This document shows positions 7,944 through 16,128 of a stretch of DNA of 59,734 bases, piece by piece; position 1 is the first letter of the stretch, and each line of letters opens with the position of its first letter. The notes under the pieces are model-generated. The model was given only the letters and a program-made list of their open reading frames with translations. It was not told the origin of the DNA and made no database searches. Source of the DNA: a virus. The DNA lies in the IMG/VR virus record IMGVR_UViG_3300008267_000087, positions 1 through 59,734 of that record. One strand, 5' to 3'. A program made the position numbers and the translations under genes.

Positions 7944-9125
7944 CTACCATCCCTTTTTAATACAGTCCACAATATATTCTCTATCTTCTTCACTTAACCA
8001 CCAACCAACGGGAATTGAAATAACTTTACCAATAGTCTTATCTAAATTAGGCAATAAAGAACGGAATTCTTTAACACAAGTATGTATATCATTTCTTTCA
8101 TGTACTTGAGATACTGCAATACCGCATTCCTTCATATACTTCATAAAATCACCCTTTCTTTCAACAAGTAAGGAGTATATCCAAAACGCACTTTCCATGT
8201 CAGGATTACGCTCTAATAGGGTTACACCAGGTACATTATTTAGATTATCATCATAATACTTAGCATTTGATTTGTGTTTACCGACAATCTCATCAAGATG
8301 TTTAAAGTTCTCAATACCAATTGCGGCGTTTACATCGTTCATGTGAAATTTAAAACCCCATTCTTCAATATCCGCTTCACATCTAAAATCTTTTCTTGGA
8401 CTATCCCTATCAATACCATACCATCTTAATAAACGCGCTCTTCTATTAAGTTCTTCGTGAGGTAAAAATAATAACCCACCATCCACAGATGTGATATGTT
8501 TAATCGCTTGTAATGAGAAAGTACAAATGTTACCATGTGTACCAATTAACTTACCTTTATACTTACTTCCCATGGAATGAGCACAATCTTCGATTACCGC
8601 AGGTTTAAACCCATACAAACGCATAGATTTTTCTTGTATTTCTCTTAGTCTATCTAAATCATTTGGATAGCCACCCCAATGTACCACCATGATAGCTTTT
8701 GTATTTTTGGTAATTTTTCTTTCCAAATCATCCATGTCCATGTTTAGAGTCTTCGGATCGATATCAACCCACTTGATTTTGAAATTATTAGCCAATATAG
8801 GCCAATTCGTTGCGGTGCAAGTTAATGCTGTGGTTAAAACCTCATCACCATCATTCATCCCAACCCAAACGTTATCTCTAACACCATAACCATCGGCTTT
8901 GGTAAATGATCTAGGTTTCTTGATTAAATGAAAGGCTAAATGTTCGCAAGATGTTGCTGAATTCAATGTGGAAATGTAGGGATGTTGGAAATAATTTGCC
9001 AATGTGTTCTCAAACTCATCAACAACCGGACCTTGTCCGATGAATCCACTGTTTAATACTTTAGATACCTTTTCAGCTGCGGTATCAGCCATAAAAACTT
9101 TAAATAAGGGTATTTCTTTTTTCAT
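7944..9125 (-). CDS. DegT/DnrJ/EryC1/StrS-family PLP aminotransferase
   Basis: 393 aa, usual family length. Lys209 in FSLQAIKHITSVDGG is the PLP Schiff-base lysine; Asp180 in EDCAHSMG contacts the pyridine nitrogen. These enzymes put an amino group on a nucleotide-linked keto-sugar, usually from glutamate. With the GNAT at 3972 this suggests an N-acetylated amino-sugar as a product of the island. A 22-nt gap separates it from the methyltransferase stop; no promoter is evident there. Confidence 0.93.
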   Translation of the reverse strand: MKKEIPLFKVFMADTAAEKVSKVLNSGFIGQGPVVDEFENTLANYFQHPYISTLNSATSCEHLAFHLIKKPRSFTKADGYGVRDNVWVGMNDGDEVLTTALTCTATNWPILANNFKIKWVDIDPKTLNMDMDDLERKITKNTKAIMVVHWGGYPNDLDRLREIQEKSMRLYGFKPAVIEDCAHSMGSKYKGKLIGTHGNICTFSLQAIKHITSVDGGLLFLPHEELNRRARLLRWYGIDRDSPRKDFRCEADIEEWGFKFHMNDVNAAIGIENFKHLDEIVGKHKSNAKYYDDNLNNVPGVTLLERNPDMESAFWIYSLLVERKGDFMKYMKECGIAVSQVHERNDIHTCVKEFRSLLPNLDKTIGKVISIPVGWWLSEEDREYIVDCIKKGW

Positions 9126-9147
9126 AGTATAATATAATTAATTTTTT

Positions 9148-9759
9148 TTATAATTTATAATAATTTGCAACAAAATCCAAATTATTTTCATAATTTATTT
9201 TTTGTATTATTACTTGGTATCCAATAAAGATGACTTGAATATGTTTTTCATAAGAAGCTATAAATGAATCTACAGCAGTTTTTACTTGAAGGTGCTTCTC
9301 TTGTTCCCAACCACCGCCGTAATCGTCAAAAACCATTATTCCGTGATTTTTTAAACAATAGAATGAATTAACGGCATCTTCTAAAACATATCTTGACATG
9401 TGATTACCATCAATATAGACAAAATCTAAAAATTCTTTTGTTTTCCCATAGTGATTAAATGTTTTAAAACTATTATTAGATTCACCATTAATCAGAGTAA
9501 CCCTATCACCATAAGGTTGTATGTTATTTTCAATATATTCATTTGTATTGATGTCCATAATGTAATGGTGAGAATTTGGATTTTTACAAAATTCTTCAAG
9601 TATATAAACTGAAGAACCACCATAAAGAGCACCAATCTCTAAACAGGTATTGGTTCGTTCTTTAAAGTAACCAAAAAAGCTTTCCCATAAATCTATGTTA
9701 TCACTAAAAAAGATTCTTTCATCGGGATATTTGAAATGACATGGATAAGTGTAACTCAT
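9148..9759 (-). CDS. Class I SAM-dependent methyltransferase (MTase_24/CmcI-like)
   Basis: 203 aa. Motif I is TCLEIGALYGGSSVYIL (about residues 37-53), followed by MDINTNEY for the ribose-binding acidic residue and DFVYIDGNH, the metal-site type segment of O-methyltransferases in carbohydrate and antibiotic clusters. Probably an O-methyltransferase for a sugar or lipid group. Overlaps the neighbouring glycosyltransferase by 4 nt. Confidence 0.82.
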   Translation of the reverse strand: MSYTYPCHFKYPDERIFFSDNIDLWESFFGYFKERTNTCLEIGALYGGSSVYILEEFCKNPNSHHYIMDINTNEYIENNIQPYGDRVTLINGESNNSFKTFNHYGKTKEFLDFVYIDGNHMSRYVLEDAVNSFYCLKNHGIMVFDDYGGGWEQEKHLQVKTAVDSFIASYEKHIQVIFIGYQVIIQKINYENNLDFVANYYKL

Positions 9760-10376
9760 ATTTTACTATAAAAATTGTTTTGTATTCTTTGTCGCTCAAT
9801 ATTTTTATGATGTGCTATGCAATATTCTTCATCGAGAGGTAAGGATGAGAATACACTACCACCAATAATTCTTTCGTGTACTCTTCCATACCATCCCATG
9901 CTTTTACGGTATATACGTCCTTGAAAATCGGGGAAGTTAACCCAACCCTTTTCGTTTAATTTCCATCCCCATTTTTGAATATCATCTTCTGTAATATCAC
10001 TAACAGTGTTAATTCTAGGAACAAAGTATAAATCAACCTTAGGATTTACTTCTAAAATGCTGTGTAAATTTTCAACCATATACTGACTTATCATTTCATC
10101 GGCGTCTATTTGGAATATGTAATCACCTTTACAATAGCTATTCAATAGATTCTTCCAGTCCGCAAAATTTTTATCAAAATCAAAACTTCGCCAAGTTTGA
10201 ACATTCGGTAATTTATTATAAGGTAATAAAAAATCTAATACTCCAGAGTCTCCATTATTTTCATCATATAAAATTACAATCTCATCTTGTAATCTCTTGT
10301 ACTCCAGTATGAATGGTACTAATTTTTTTATCTCCGTCAATTCGTTGCAAACTGTTATCGCGTAACTGATTTTCAT
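9756..10376 (-). CDS. Family 2 glycosyltransferase
   Basis: 206 aa. ISYAITVCNELTEIKKLVPF at the N-terminus, DEIVILYDENNGDSG, and DYIFQIDADEMIS with DAD as the DxD motif; a late GRVHERIIGG segment fits SPS/Lgt2-type beta-glucosyltransferases that extend LOS or flagellin glycans. Short for the family but apparently complete (ATG at 10376). Its 5' end lies inside the small Cys-rich frame at 10282. Confidence 0.85.
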   Translation of the reverse strand: MKISYAITVCNELTEIKKLVPFILEYKRLQDEIVILYDENNGDSGVLDFLLPYNKLPNVQTWRSFDFDKNFADWKNLLNSYCKGDYIFQIDADEMISQYMVENLHSILEVNPKVDLYFVPRINTVSDITEDDIQKWGWKLNEKGWVNFPDFQGRIYRKSMGWYGRVHERIIGGSVFSSLPLDEEYCIAHHKNIERQRIQNNFYSKI

Positions 10377-10467
10377 ATGTTTTTTTAATTTCGTTTATTG
10401 TTAATTCTTCACATTGCCAACACCACTCTTTATCTTCGGTGTCCCATTCATGTCTATTACATTTCAT
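10282..10467 (-). CDS. Small Cys-rich protein, probable zinc binder
   Basis: 61 aa. The start overlaps the preceding stop by 4 nt (ATGA). MKCNRHEWDTEDKEWCWQCE has a C-x-x-H and C-x-x-C arrangement suited to one zinc ion. Its last 31 codons overlap the glycosyltransferase start, unusual even here, so either the overlap is real or the frame only serves to couple translation. Function unknown. Confidence 0.5.
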   Translation of the reverse strand: MKCNRHEWDTEDKEWCWQCEELTINEIKKTYENQLRDNSLQRIDGDKKISTIHTGVQEITR

Positions 10468-10802
10468 GCTCTATTACCTCCATTCCAATTTCTTGTTAAT
10501 CTTTCCACTCCTCTAATCACTTCTTCATCCGTTTCAATTATTGTATCACTTGTTAATATATCTAAAAGAGTTTGTTCTGAATTTACTTCTTCATTTGCAA
10601 TATCTCTCATTTGTCTTAATATGTCGGCATCAATTTCCTCCGCAAGTATTCTTGTTAATTCAGCTTCAGCGTCAATCGTATATACGGTATTCAAATTATC
10701 AATCAACTCAGGTCTCCATTGAGCACGTAGTGTTCTAACGATATTTTGAATACCTTCAGATTGAATTGTTATACCATGAAAAAATTTAAACTCTCTAATC
10801 AT
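10464..10802 (-). CDS. FKFF-tagged small protein
   Basis: 112 aa from the ATG at 10802 (MIREFKFFHG), chosen because it places the recurrent tag at the N-terminus and gives an 8-nt overlap with the preceding gene. The body is acidic and helical (ELTRILAEEIDADILRQMRD) and ends RLTRNWNGGNRA. No family recognised. One of two FKFF-tagged genes embedded in the glycosylation operon, far from the main array at 37-47 kb. Confidence 0.75.
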   Translation of the reverse strand: MIREFKFFHGITIQSEGIQNIVRTLRAQWRPELIDNLNTVYTIDAEAELTRILAEEIDADILRQMRDIANEEVNSEQTLLDILTSDTIIETDEEVIRGVERLTRNWNGGNRA

Positions 10803-11037
10803 TTTGTCTTTCTCTTGCGAATAATTTAAATACTTTACCATTATCGTTGAATGTCATTTCAGCATTGCTTGTTGGGCTTAAACGAATGTTACAATCATTT
10901 GGACCTGTAGCAAATACAACAGGTTCCTCATCACCAAATTGAAAACAAAACTCAACATTATCCGGTATAAATGTTGGGTAAGGCTGAAGAAAAAGTAACG
11001 TGGGTGTTTCATCACCTTTAAAAAATTTGAAATCCAT
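10795..11037 (-). CDS. FKFF-tagged small protein
   Basis: 80 aa, MDFKFFKGDETPT: the tag sits directly after the start. The body looks beta-rich (VEFCFQFGDEEPVVFATG, NIRLSPTSNAEMTF). No family recognised. Its start shares one base with the stop of the glycosyltransferase at 11037 (TAATG), so it is translationally coupled to that gene. Confidence 0.75.
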   Translation of the reverse strand: MDFKFFKGDETPTLLFLQPYPTFIPDNVEFCFQFGDEEPVVFATGPNDCNIRLSPTSNAEMTFNDNGKVFKLFARERQND

Positions 11038-12302
11038 TACTTAGTTTTATTTATTTTAGGTAGTATTAATTCATTATATGTAGATGGTGGTTTAGGTACA
11101 TCAATGTATGGAGTTAGTATTTTCTTAAACTCATCTTTCATTTTTTCCAATGTAAATTTTTCAGAATTTATTTTTCTTAAAGATTCTGATTTTTTTAAAA
11201 ATGAATCATATTTTTCTCTAACAATTTTAAGTGCTTGACAAGCCTGATTATAATCAACAGTAAACCATTTAGAACCTTTAATTATGAACGAATCAACTGC
11301 ACTTTCATCCACATCGGTTAAATTTCCACCAAGTAAAATGGAATCAGTTATTGATAAGAAATCTTTATGTCCAGACCAATTAGAAGCAACAACTGGTTTT
11401 CCCGTCATTGTAAATTCTAAAAGAGGTCTACCAAATCCCTCACCTTTTGTGAAGGATACCATAGTTTTAATTTTGGGATGATTATATAAATTATTCATTT
11501 CATTGTCAGTAAGCTCACCGAATAAAAGATAAACAGGAGGTGGAGACGGAACATCGGAAACAATATCTTTTATTTTTTTTCTAAACGATTCTCTTTCTTT
11601 AACAGAAAAATTAGCTGATGACGTTTTTAAGACTAATGCAGGTTGGTTAGTTTCATTTTTAAATGTTTCTGCGAAACATCTAATTAACATACCAATATCT
11701 TTTCTATCCTGCCCTAACTTACCTTTCAACCAGTGCCCAACAAAAAGATATGCAAAATCTTCTTTTATGTCTAAATTAAAACCTTCATTAACATTATTGT
11801 TGTATATTGAAGTGTCGGCACCCTCAAAAAGAACGTGAATTTTTTTATCAACTTTATGTTTCTTAATTAATGTATTTGTTTGTTTATCAATTTCATCATA
11901 CATCGTTGAAACTAAAACGTCTCTTGAAAAGTTAGATGTTGTAATCACCATATCCATTCTATTACAACCATCAACCCATTCTTTTGGTGCAACAGTTGTT
12001 TCGATTCCCGCGGTTATCCCGATATTAAATTTACCAAACCTTTGGAATTCACTCGGGATAGTCACCTGAACATAAAAATCTGGTAAACCACTAAAATTAA
12101 CAACTATGTTATCTTCAATCCATTTATGAAATTGATTGTTATTATCTAACGCTGTCATTGGTGTATTCCCCCACATACAACTATCTATTTTTATATCAAA
12201 CATATTCATTTGATATAAAGCTTCTAAAAGATCTCTGGAATGTGCACCATAACCGCTTCTGGTTTTGACTGCACCTCTAAAAAGTAATGTTGGTTTACTC
12301 AT
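11037..12302 (-). CDS. GT4-type (GT-B fold) glycosyltransferase
   Basis: 421 aa. The GT-B C-terminal domain is clear: the E-x7-E motif EGFGRPLLE in TKGEGFGRPLLEFTMTGKP, preceded by VYLLFGELTDNEMNNLY. The N-terminal domain has GAVKTRSGYGAHSRDLLEAL, an acceptor-site glycine loop. Retaining enzymes of this family use UDP-, GDP- or ADP-sugars, and an ADP-heptose cassette lies at 31.5 kb. Overlaps the upstream glycosyltransferase by 4 nt. Confidence 0.9.
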   Translation of the reverse strand: MSKPTLLFRGAVKTRSGYGAHSRDLLEALYQMNMFDIKIDSCMWGNTPMTALDNNNQFHKWIEDNIVVNFSGLPDFYVQVTIPSEFQRFGKFNIGITAGIETTVAPKEWVDGCNRMDMVITTSNFSRDVLVSTMYDEIDKQTNTLIKKHKVDKKIHVLFEGADTSIYNNNVNEGFNLDIKEDFAYLFVGHWLKGKLGQDRKDIGMLIRCFAETFKNETNQPALVLKTSSANFSVKERESFRKKIKDIVSDVPSPPPVYLLFGELTDNEMNNLYNHPKIKTMVSFTKGEGFGRPLLEFTMTGKPVVASNWSGHKDFLSITDSILLGGNLTDVDESAVDSFIIKGSKWFTVDYNQACQALKIVREKYDSFLKKSESLRKINSEKFTLEKMKDEFKKILTPYIDVPKPPSTYNELILPKINKTK

Positions 12303-13669
12303 ATTATTTTGTATAAATTATATTTTTCTCTTGGTTTAAAATTATTTAATGCACTTTCAATTCCATTAATCATTTTATGACACATAACACCAGAAGATAC
12401 ATTATCAATCGCCCACTCTCTACCTTTCAACCCTCTTGCTTTTCTTTCTTCCTTAGTCCAATTATACACTTTTAAAATTGCATCTGCAACTTCATTGTCA
12501 TTTACTCTGTCGTCAAAAATATAAGGAGTTAATGGTGAACCATTTATATTAATTGCAGCAGGCCATACAGGTACAACCCAATCACCATGTGGCGTTTCTT
12601 TTTTATCATGCAACGAACCAAACCTTATGTAATCTTTTTCAGCAAAGTCAAATCCACATTGATCTTGTAAGCCACCAGTTACGTTAACTATAATAGGGGT
12701 TCCTGCCATAATACTTTCTGCCGTAGTTAAACCAAACCCTTCGTTACTTGCGATGTTAATAGTACAATCAACCAAATTATAAAATTCATTTAAAGTTTCT
12801 TGTTCCATTTTGTTATTTAAAAATAATACATCATAGTCAGGACAAATTTTATTTACAACAGCATATAAGTCAGTACCATTCTCATCAATAGGTTGTGTTT
12901 TCATTAACAGCAAGCATTTTGAAGATTTTTCTTTAGGTAGTTTGTCGCAAAATAATTTATATGACATAACCACATCAGATGTTTGTTTTCTCCTAATGTT
13001 TCTGTTATTATAAAAAAGAACAAAATCAACATCCATTTTATTTTTATAAATAAAATCTTTAGTTTCTTGTGAAATTTCATCAATAGGTTTGAATACACTC
13101 GGATTTATTCCGTGAGGAACATAACTAATTTGCCAATCTTCTAATGGTTTACGAACACCATCTTCCATTTTACCAACACGGTTAACAATACCATATGTTA
13201 ATTTAGATATACAACCTAACCAATCACAACTTTCATAATAATCTTTGTTGTACATAGGCTCAGGTAAATTATCCCATATATGGTAGTATAAAATTGGAAC
13301 GTGCTGTCTAATTTCATGTTCAGCATCATATAACCATTGCCAATAATGTGGATCGGTAAAATGTAAAATAGCATCAATTTTTTCTTCCTTAATCATTTTT
13401 CTGATAATACCAATATCACCATAGCTATTGTAAGGAATTATTTTTAAATTAGCATCTTTTATACCGGTTCTTTTTCTCACATCATCATTAATATCAACCA
13501 CCTTTCCTAATTCTAAATGATTCGGTGCAGCACCAATTTGAATCCAATCGTATTTGTGTAGTGTACCAATAACAAATTCTTTAGACATCGTAGCAATCCC
13601 GCTTGTAGTTCTTAAATCATCAGAAAGTAATAATATTTTCTTTTTCAATCTTTTAATATTTTGAGCCAC
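12299..13669 (-). CDS. GT4-type (GT-B fold) glycosyltransferase
   Basis: 456 aa, with a GTG start at 13669 inside the end of the RHH gene; no ATG fits nearer. LLLSDDLRTTSGIATMSKEF is the N-terminal loop; ISYVPHGINPSVF, FYNNRNIRRKQ and the E-x7-E motif EGFGLTTAE in SNEGFGLTTAESIMAGTP define GT family 1/4. It is adjacent to and coupled with the glycosyltransferase at 11037; the two probably act in turn on one glycan. Confidence 0.9.
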   Translation of the reverse strand: MAQNIKRLKKKILLLSDDLRTTSGIATMSKEFVIGTLHKYDWIQIGAAPNHLELGKVVDINDDVRKRTGIKDANLKIIPYNSYGDIGIIRKMIKEEKIDAILHFTDPHYWQWLYDAEHEIRQHVPILYYHIWDNLPEPMYNKDYYESCDWLGCISKLTYGIVNRVGKMEDGVRKPLEDWQISYVPHGINPSVFKPIDEISQETKDFIYKNKMDVDFVLFYNNRNIRRKQTSDVVMSYKLFCDKLPKEKSSKCLLLMKTQPIDENGTDLYAVVNKICPDYDVLFLNNKMEQETLNEFYNLVDCTINIASNEGFGLTTAESIMAGTPIIVNVTGGLQDQCGFDFAEKDYIRFGSLHDKKETPHGDWVVPVWPAAININGSPLTPYIFDDRVNDNEVADAILKVYNWTKEERKARGLKGREWAIDNVSSGVMCHKMINGIESALNNFKPREKYNLYKII

Positions 13670-13850
13670 TAACCGATAATTCAGTATAGTTGTTTATTTT
13701 TTCTCTAAAAACTTCATCTTTAATGTATAAGTCTATAGATCTGTTAACTAATTTTTGTAAATTAATGTTTCCATCAATCGCAGTAACTTTGAATTTTTTA
13801 TACACATCACCCAATAAATTGACGCTTGTGAGTTTTCTTTCTATTTTCAT
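13653..13850 (-). CDS. Ribbon-helix-helix (Arc/CopG-like) regulator
   Basis: 65 aa. A short beta strand (KLTSVNLLG) followed by two helices (DVYKKFKVTAIDG and LQKLVNRSIDLYIKD) matches the RHH fold of small dimeric repressors. First gene of the roughly 11.7-kb minus-strand operon, overlapping the next gene by 17 nt. Likely an autoregulator; a perfect inverted repeat at 13892-13913 about 40 bp upstream is a candidate operator, though it also works as the previous gene's terminator. Confidence 0.75.
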   Translation of the reverse strand: MKIERKLTSVNLLGDVYKKFKVTAIDGNINLQKLVNRSIDLYIKDEVFREKINNYTELSVSGSKY

Positions 13851-13883
13851 ATTTTATTATATATATTTTTATATACGGATTAT

Positions 13884-13913
13884 TTAAAAAAATATCGTTA
13901 GTATTAACGATAT
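13884..13913 (-). terminator. Inverted repeat: terminator and possible RHH operator
   Basis: ATATCGTTA (13892-13900) and TAACGATAT (13905-13913) form a perfect 9-bp stem with a 4-nt loop. On the minus strand it is followed by a run of T (13885-13891), so it should terminate the small gene at 13932. It lies about 40 bp upstream of the RHH start, so it may also be an operator. Confidence 0.65.
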
Positions 13914-13931
13914 CTTAATTTATCACGTATA

Positions 13932-14060
13932 TTATTGATTATTCGTTTGCGCCGGCGGTTGGGTAACTGTTGGGGTTTGTACTTCGGTTAATCTTATGTT
14001 TGAAGGTGGCGGTTGTACCGGTTGCTCCACTGTTTTATTTTTTTTACATCCACATGCCAT
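13932..14060 (-). CDS. Small MACGCKKNK-type protein
   Basis: 42 aa, minus strand: MACGCKKNKTVEQPVQPPPS and then a Pro/Thr/Gln-rich tail ending in NNQ. I remember short proteins starting M-[AG]-CGCK-K and ending in a Pro-rich tail as common in Bacteroidota phages; function unknown. It has its own terminator (13884-13913) and a TATTTATA motif (14073-14083), so it is a separate transcription unit. CGC could bind metal or be modified. Confidence 0.7.
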   Translation of the reverse strand: MACGCKKNKTVEQPVQPPPSNIRLTEVQTPTVTQPPAQTNNQ

Positions 14061-14072
14061 AGTAATAGTTTT

Positions 14073-14083
14073 TTATAAATATT
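14073..14083 (-). promoter_or_regulatory. TATTTATA-type upstream motif
   Basis: Minus-strand AATATTTATAA, about 13 nt before the ATG at 14060. Member of the shared motif set. Confidence 0.3.
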
Positions 14084-14144
14084 TTGGTTTATTGATTTTT
14101 ATTTCTTATATTTTATAATATACAAAAAAAATATATAAAGTCAA

Positions 14145-14981
14145 ATGGAAATTAACAAAATTTACAACGGAGATTGTTTAGAGTTATTCAAAGAATTAGA
14201 AAATAACATGGTGGATTTAGTAGTGACATCCCCACCATATAATGTTGGTATTGATTATGATGTCCATGTTGACAATGTACCGATGGATGAGTACTTTGTA
14301 TGGGTAAAAACTTGGTTAACGGAAGTTTATCGTACTTTAAAAGACGATGGTAGAATAGCAATTAACATACCATATGAGGTAAACGTTAGAGATAGAGGTG
14401 GACGTGTGTTTATGGTGTCCGAGTATTGGCAAATTATGAAAGAAATTGGCTTTGGTTTCTTCGGTGTTGTGGATTTAGAAGAAGCGTCGCCACATAGACA
14501 TAAAACAACAGCATGGGGCTCTTGGATGTCCCCATCGGCGCCTTACATCTACAATCCAAAAGAGGCTGTCATATTAGCTTATAAGAAGGATTATATTAAA
14601 AAGGTTAAAGGTGTGCCAGAATGGGCTTATAGTGATGTTGAGATTGAAAATGAGGATGGTACGAAGAAAATGAAGAGAATGTACGACGATCAAGATAAAA
14701 CTGAATTTATGGAGCTTGTATTCGGTCAGTGGAAGTACTTTGCAGATACTAAGTCATTAACTAAAGCAACCTTCTCAATGGACATCCCAATGAAAGCAAT
14801 TAAGATTTTAAGTTATAAAGGAGATATTATATTGGATCCGTTCTCAGGTTCAGGAACTACAGCGTTGGCTGCCAAGAGGTTAGAGAGAAATTATATAGGA
14901 TTTGAACTATCGGAAAAATATGCCAATATCTCTAAACACCGCGTGGGGTTACAGGATTCTGTGGAGATCCCAAGTACATAG
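14145..14981 (+). CDS. DNA methyltransferase, N6_N4 type (beta class)
   Basis: 278 aa, complete. Catalytic motif TSPPYN at residues 28-33 precedes the SAM-binding motif DPFSGSGTT (231-239), the order of beta-class amino-methyltransferases. SPPY is commoner in N4-cytosine enzymes, but adenine methylation cannot be excluded. No partner endonuclease is adjacent, so it is probably an orphan enzyme protecting phage DNA or acting in regulation. Its 3' end overlaps the convergent DUF192 gene by about 50 nt. Confidence 0.92.
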   Translation: MEINKIYNGDCLELFKELENNMVDLVVTSPPYNVGIDYDVHVDNVPMDEYFVWVKTWLTEVYRTLKDDGRIAINIPYEVNVRDRGGRVFMVSEYWQIMKEIGFGFFGVVDLEEASPHRHKTTAWGSWMSPSAPYIYNPKEAVILAYKKDYIKKVKGVPEWAYSDVEIENEDGTKKMKRMYDDQDKTEFMELVFGQWKYFADTKSLTKATFSMDIPMKAIKILSYKGDIILDPFSGSGTTALAAKRLERNYIGFELSEKYANISKHRVGLQDSVEIPST

Positions 14982-15306
14982 CAACTCTATCACCTGTCTT
15001 CCATCCACCACAAGTACCCGCAGGAAATTCGATAACATGATCACCAATTCCAGTGTATTTCGGTGGGTTCATGCGATGCGAATCTTCAACCTGACAATTT
15101 TGGTGTATATGACTTATTCTATTGTTTAATACGAATATAATATCCAAAGGGATTAGGCAATTTTTCATCCAAAAGGAATGGTGTCCTTTACCCATTTTAA
15201 AAACCATACAGCCGTCCAATTCTTCCCTACCCATCATACCGGTTTCAATATCTTTCGGTGTGGAAAGGTATTCTGCGGGAAATAATTTACCATTAATATG
15301 TACCAT
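14932..15306 (-). CDS. DUF192 family protein
   Basis: 124 aa from the ATG at 15306; a longer frame would need a TTG start. Family features: GMMGREELDGCMVFKMG, then FWMKNCLIPLDIIFV with the invariant FWMKN and PLD, then a beta-rich domain ending VIEFPAGTCGGWKTGDRV. DUF192 is a small beta-barrel of unknown function, often secreted in bacteria, but no signal peptide is seen here. Convergent with and overlapping the methyltransferase. Confidence 0.88.
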   Translation of the reverse strand: MVHINGKLFPAEYLSTPKDIETGMMGREELDGCMVFKMGKGHHSFWMKNCLIPLDIIFVLNNRISHIHQNCQVEDSHRMNPPKYTGIGDHVIEFPAGTCGGWKTGDRVAMYLGSPQNPVTPRGV

Positions 15307-15364
15307 ATCTATAACTATTTGGTATTTTAATATTTTTTCTCTATATTTTATATAAATCAAAGTT

Positions 15365-15541
15365 ATGCAAATAAAAATAAAAGAAATCTGTTATATTATG
15401 ATGATAATAACAGGGATAATGATTGAAAAATATGGCTTACAAACCAATAACCCACATTTAGAACAGATGTTTGGGTGGGGGGCTATAAGTTTAGGAAGTA
15501 TTAATTTAGTTATGAGTTATTTCAATTCACCAAAAAAATGA
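15365..15541 (+). CDS. Small two-helix membrane protein
   Basis: 58 aa. Hydrophobic segments ICYIMMIITGIMI and FGWGAISLGSINLVMSYF are joined by a polar loop with KYGLQTNNPHLEQ. The stop overlaps the next start by 4 nt (ATGA). Holin-like size and topology, but similar proteins occur in phages without proven lysis roles. Confidence 0.65.
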   Translation: MQIKIKEICYIMMIITGIMIEKYGLQTNNPHLEQMFGWGAISLGSINLVMSYFNSPKK

Positions 15542-15741
15542 GTAAAAAAATATACGATAAGGATTTTTTTATAATAAAAAAGAAACACCATTGGTTCATT
15601 ATTCCAACAGTTGTTTTTTTCTATAACAAAGAGACATTTTTGGAAACGGGCGTTTATACGCCATCTTGGGGGCTAACAATAAGATGGTTAACATACATGA
15701 TTGGAATACAAATACAAGAAGGATATGAAACTAATAAATAA
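15538..15741 (+). CDS. Hypothetical protein
   Basis: 67 aa, basic and aromatic: KKHHWFIIPTVVFFYNKETF, WGLTIRWLTYMIGI. The partly hydrophobic stretches could associate with a membrane. Coupled to both neighbours by overlaps. No family recognised. Confidence 0.65.
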   Translation: MSKKIYDKDFFIIKKKHHWFIIPTVVFFYNKETFLETGVYTPSWGLTIRWLTYMIGIQIQEGYETNK

Positions 15742-15952
15742 AATCTTCAGAAGCATTGTGAGGTTATTCATAAGAAAACCTAAGGAAAGTTTAAATTGGA
15801 CGGCAAGCGATTTTAAAAAAGCTAAGAGGTATTGTAAATACGAAAATCATCCTGTTTCAAAGGATTTAACCTTGTGGGATTATATCCATAATGAACAGGA
15901 TGATTCTGTGTGGACGATACATAAATTAAACGTCCATTTGGGTTTACGTTAA
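15725..15952 (+). CDS. Hypothetical basic protein
   Basis: 75 aa from the ATG at 15725, overlapping the previous stop by 17 nt. An N-terminal amphipathic helix (KLINKIFRSIVRLFIRK) precedes a polar domain with WTASDFKKAKRYCKY. Its stop shares a TTAA with the convergent gene at 15949. No family recognised. Confidence 0.65.
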   Translation: MKLINKIFRSIVRLFIRKPKESLNWTASDFKKAKRYCKYENHPVSKDLTLWDYIHNEQDDSVWTIHKLNVHLGLR

Positions 15953-16086
15953 CGACCTTGTCCGCGATAGTTCTTTTCGGTTCTATCGTGTTTGTTATGG
16001 GTTTTAGACGAACTACCTCTTTTTCTTTTACCAAAGCTGATTTTATTACCAGCATTTTTAGCTCCTTTACCTACTGCTTTTGCCAT
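15949..16086 (-). CDS. Small, highly basic protein
   Basis: 45 aa, minus strand: MAKAVGKGAKNAGNKISFGK, then KRKRGSSSKTHNKHDRTEKN and a GQGR end. Lys/Arg/Gly/Asn-rich and probably disordered or nucleic-acid binding. I recall very similar short basic proteins in Bacteroidota phages; function unknown. Convergent stops share the TTAA at 15949-15952. Confidence 0.7.
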   Translation of the reverse strand: MAKAVGKGAKNAGNKISFGKRKRGSSSKTHNKHDRTEKNYRGQGR

Positions 16087-16128
16087 ATAATTTATTTTAT
16101 TATAAGTACATAGAAATAACATTTTAGC

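Noticed and set aside
14145-14981. Restriction-modification system
   Set aside because: Only the methyltransferase is present; the neighbouring DUF192 and small membrane genes are not nuclease-like, and the HNH gene is 24 kb away.
15822-16055. 77-aa minus-strand frame
   Set aside because: Shadow of the plus-strand gene at 15725 and of the small basic gene at 15949, which fits better in composition and spacing.
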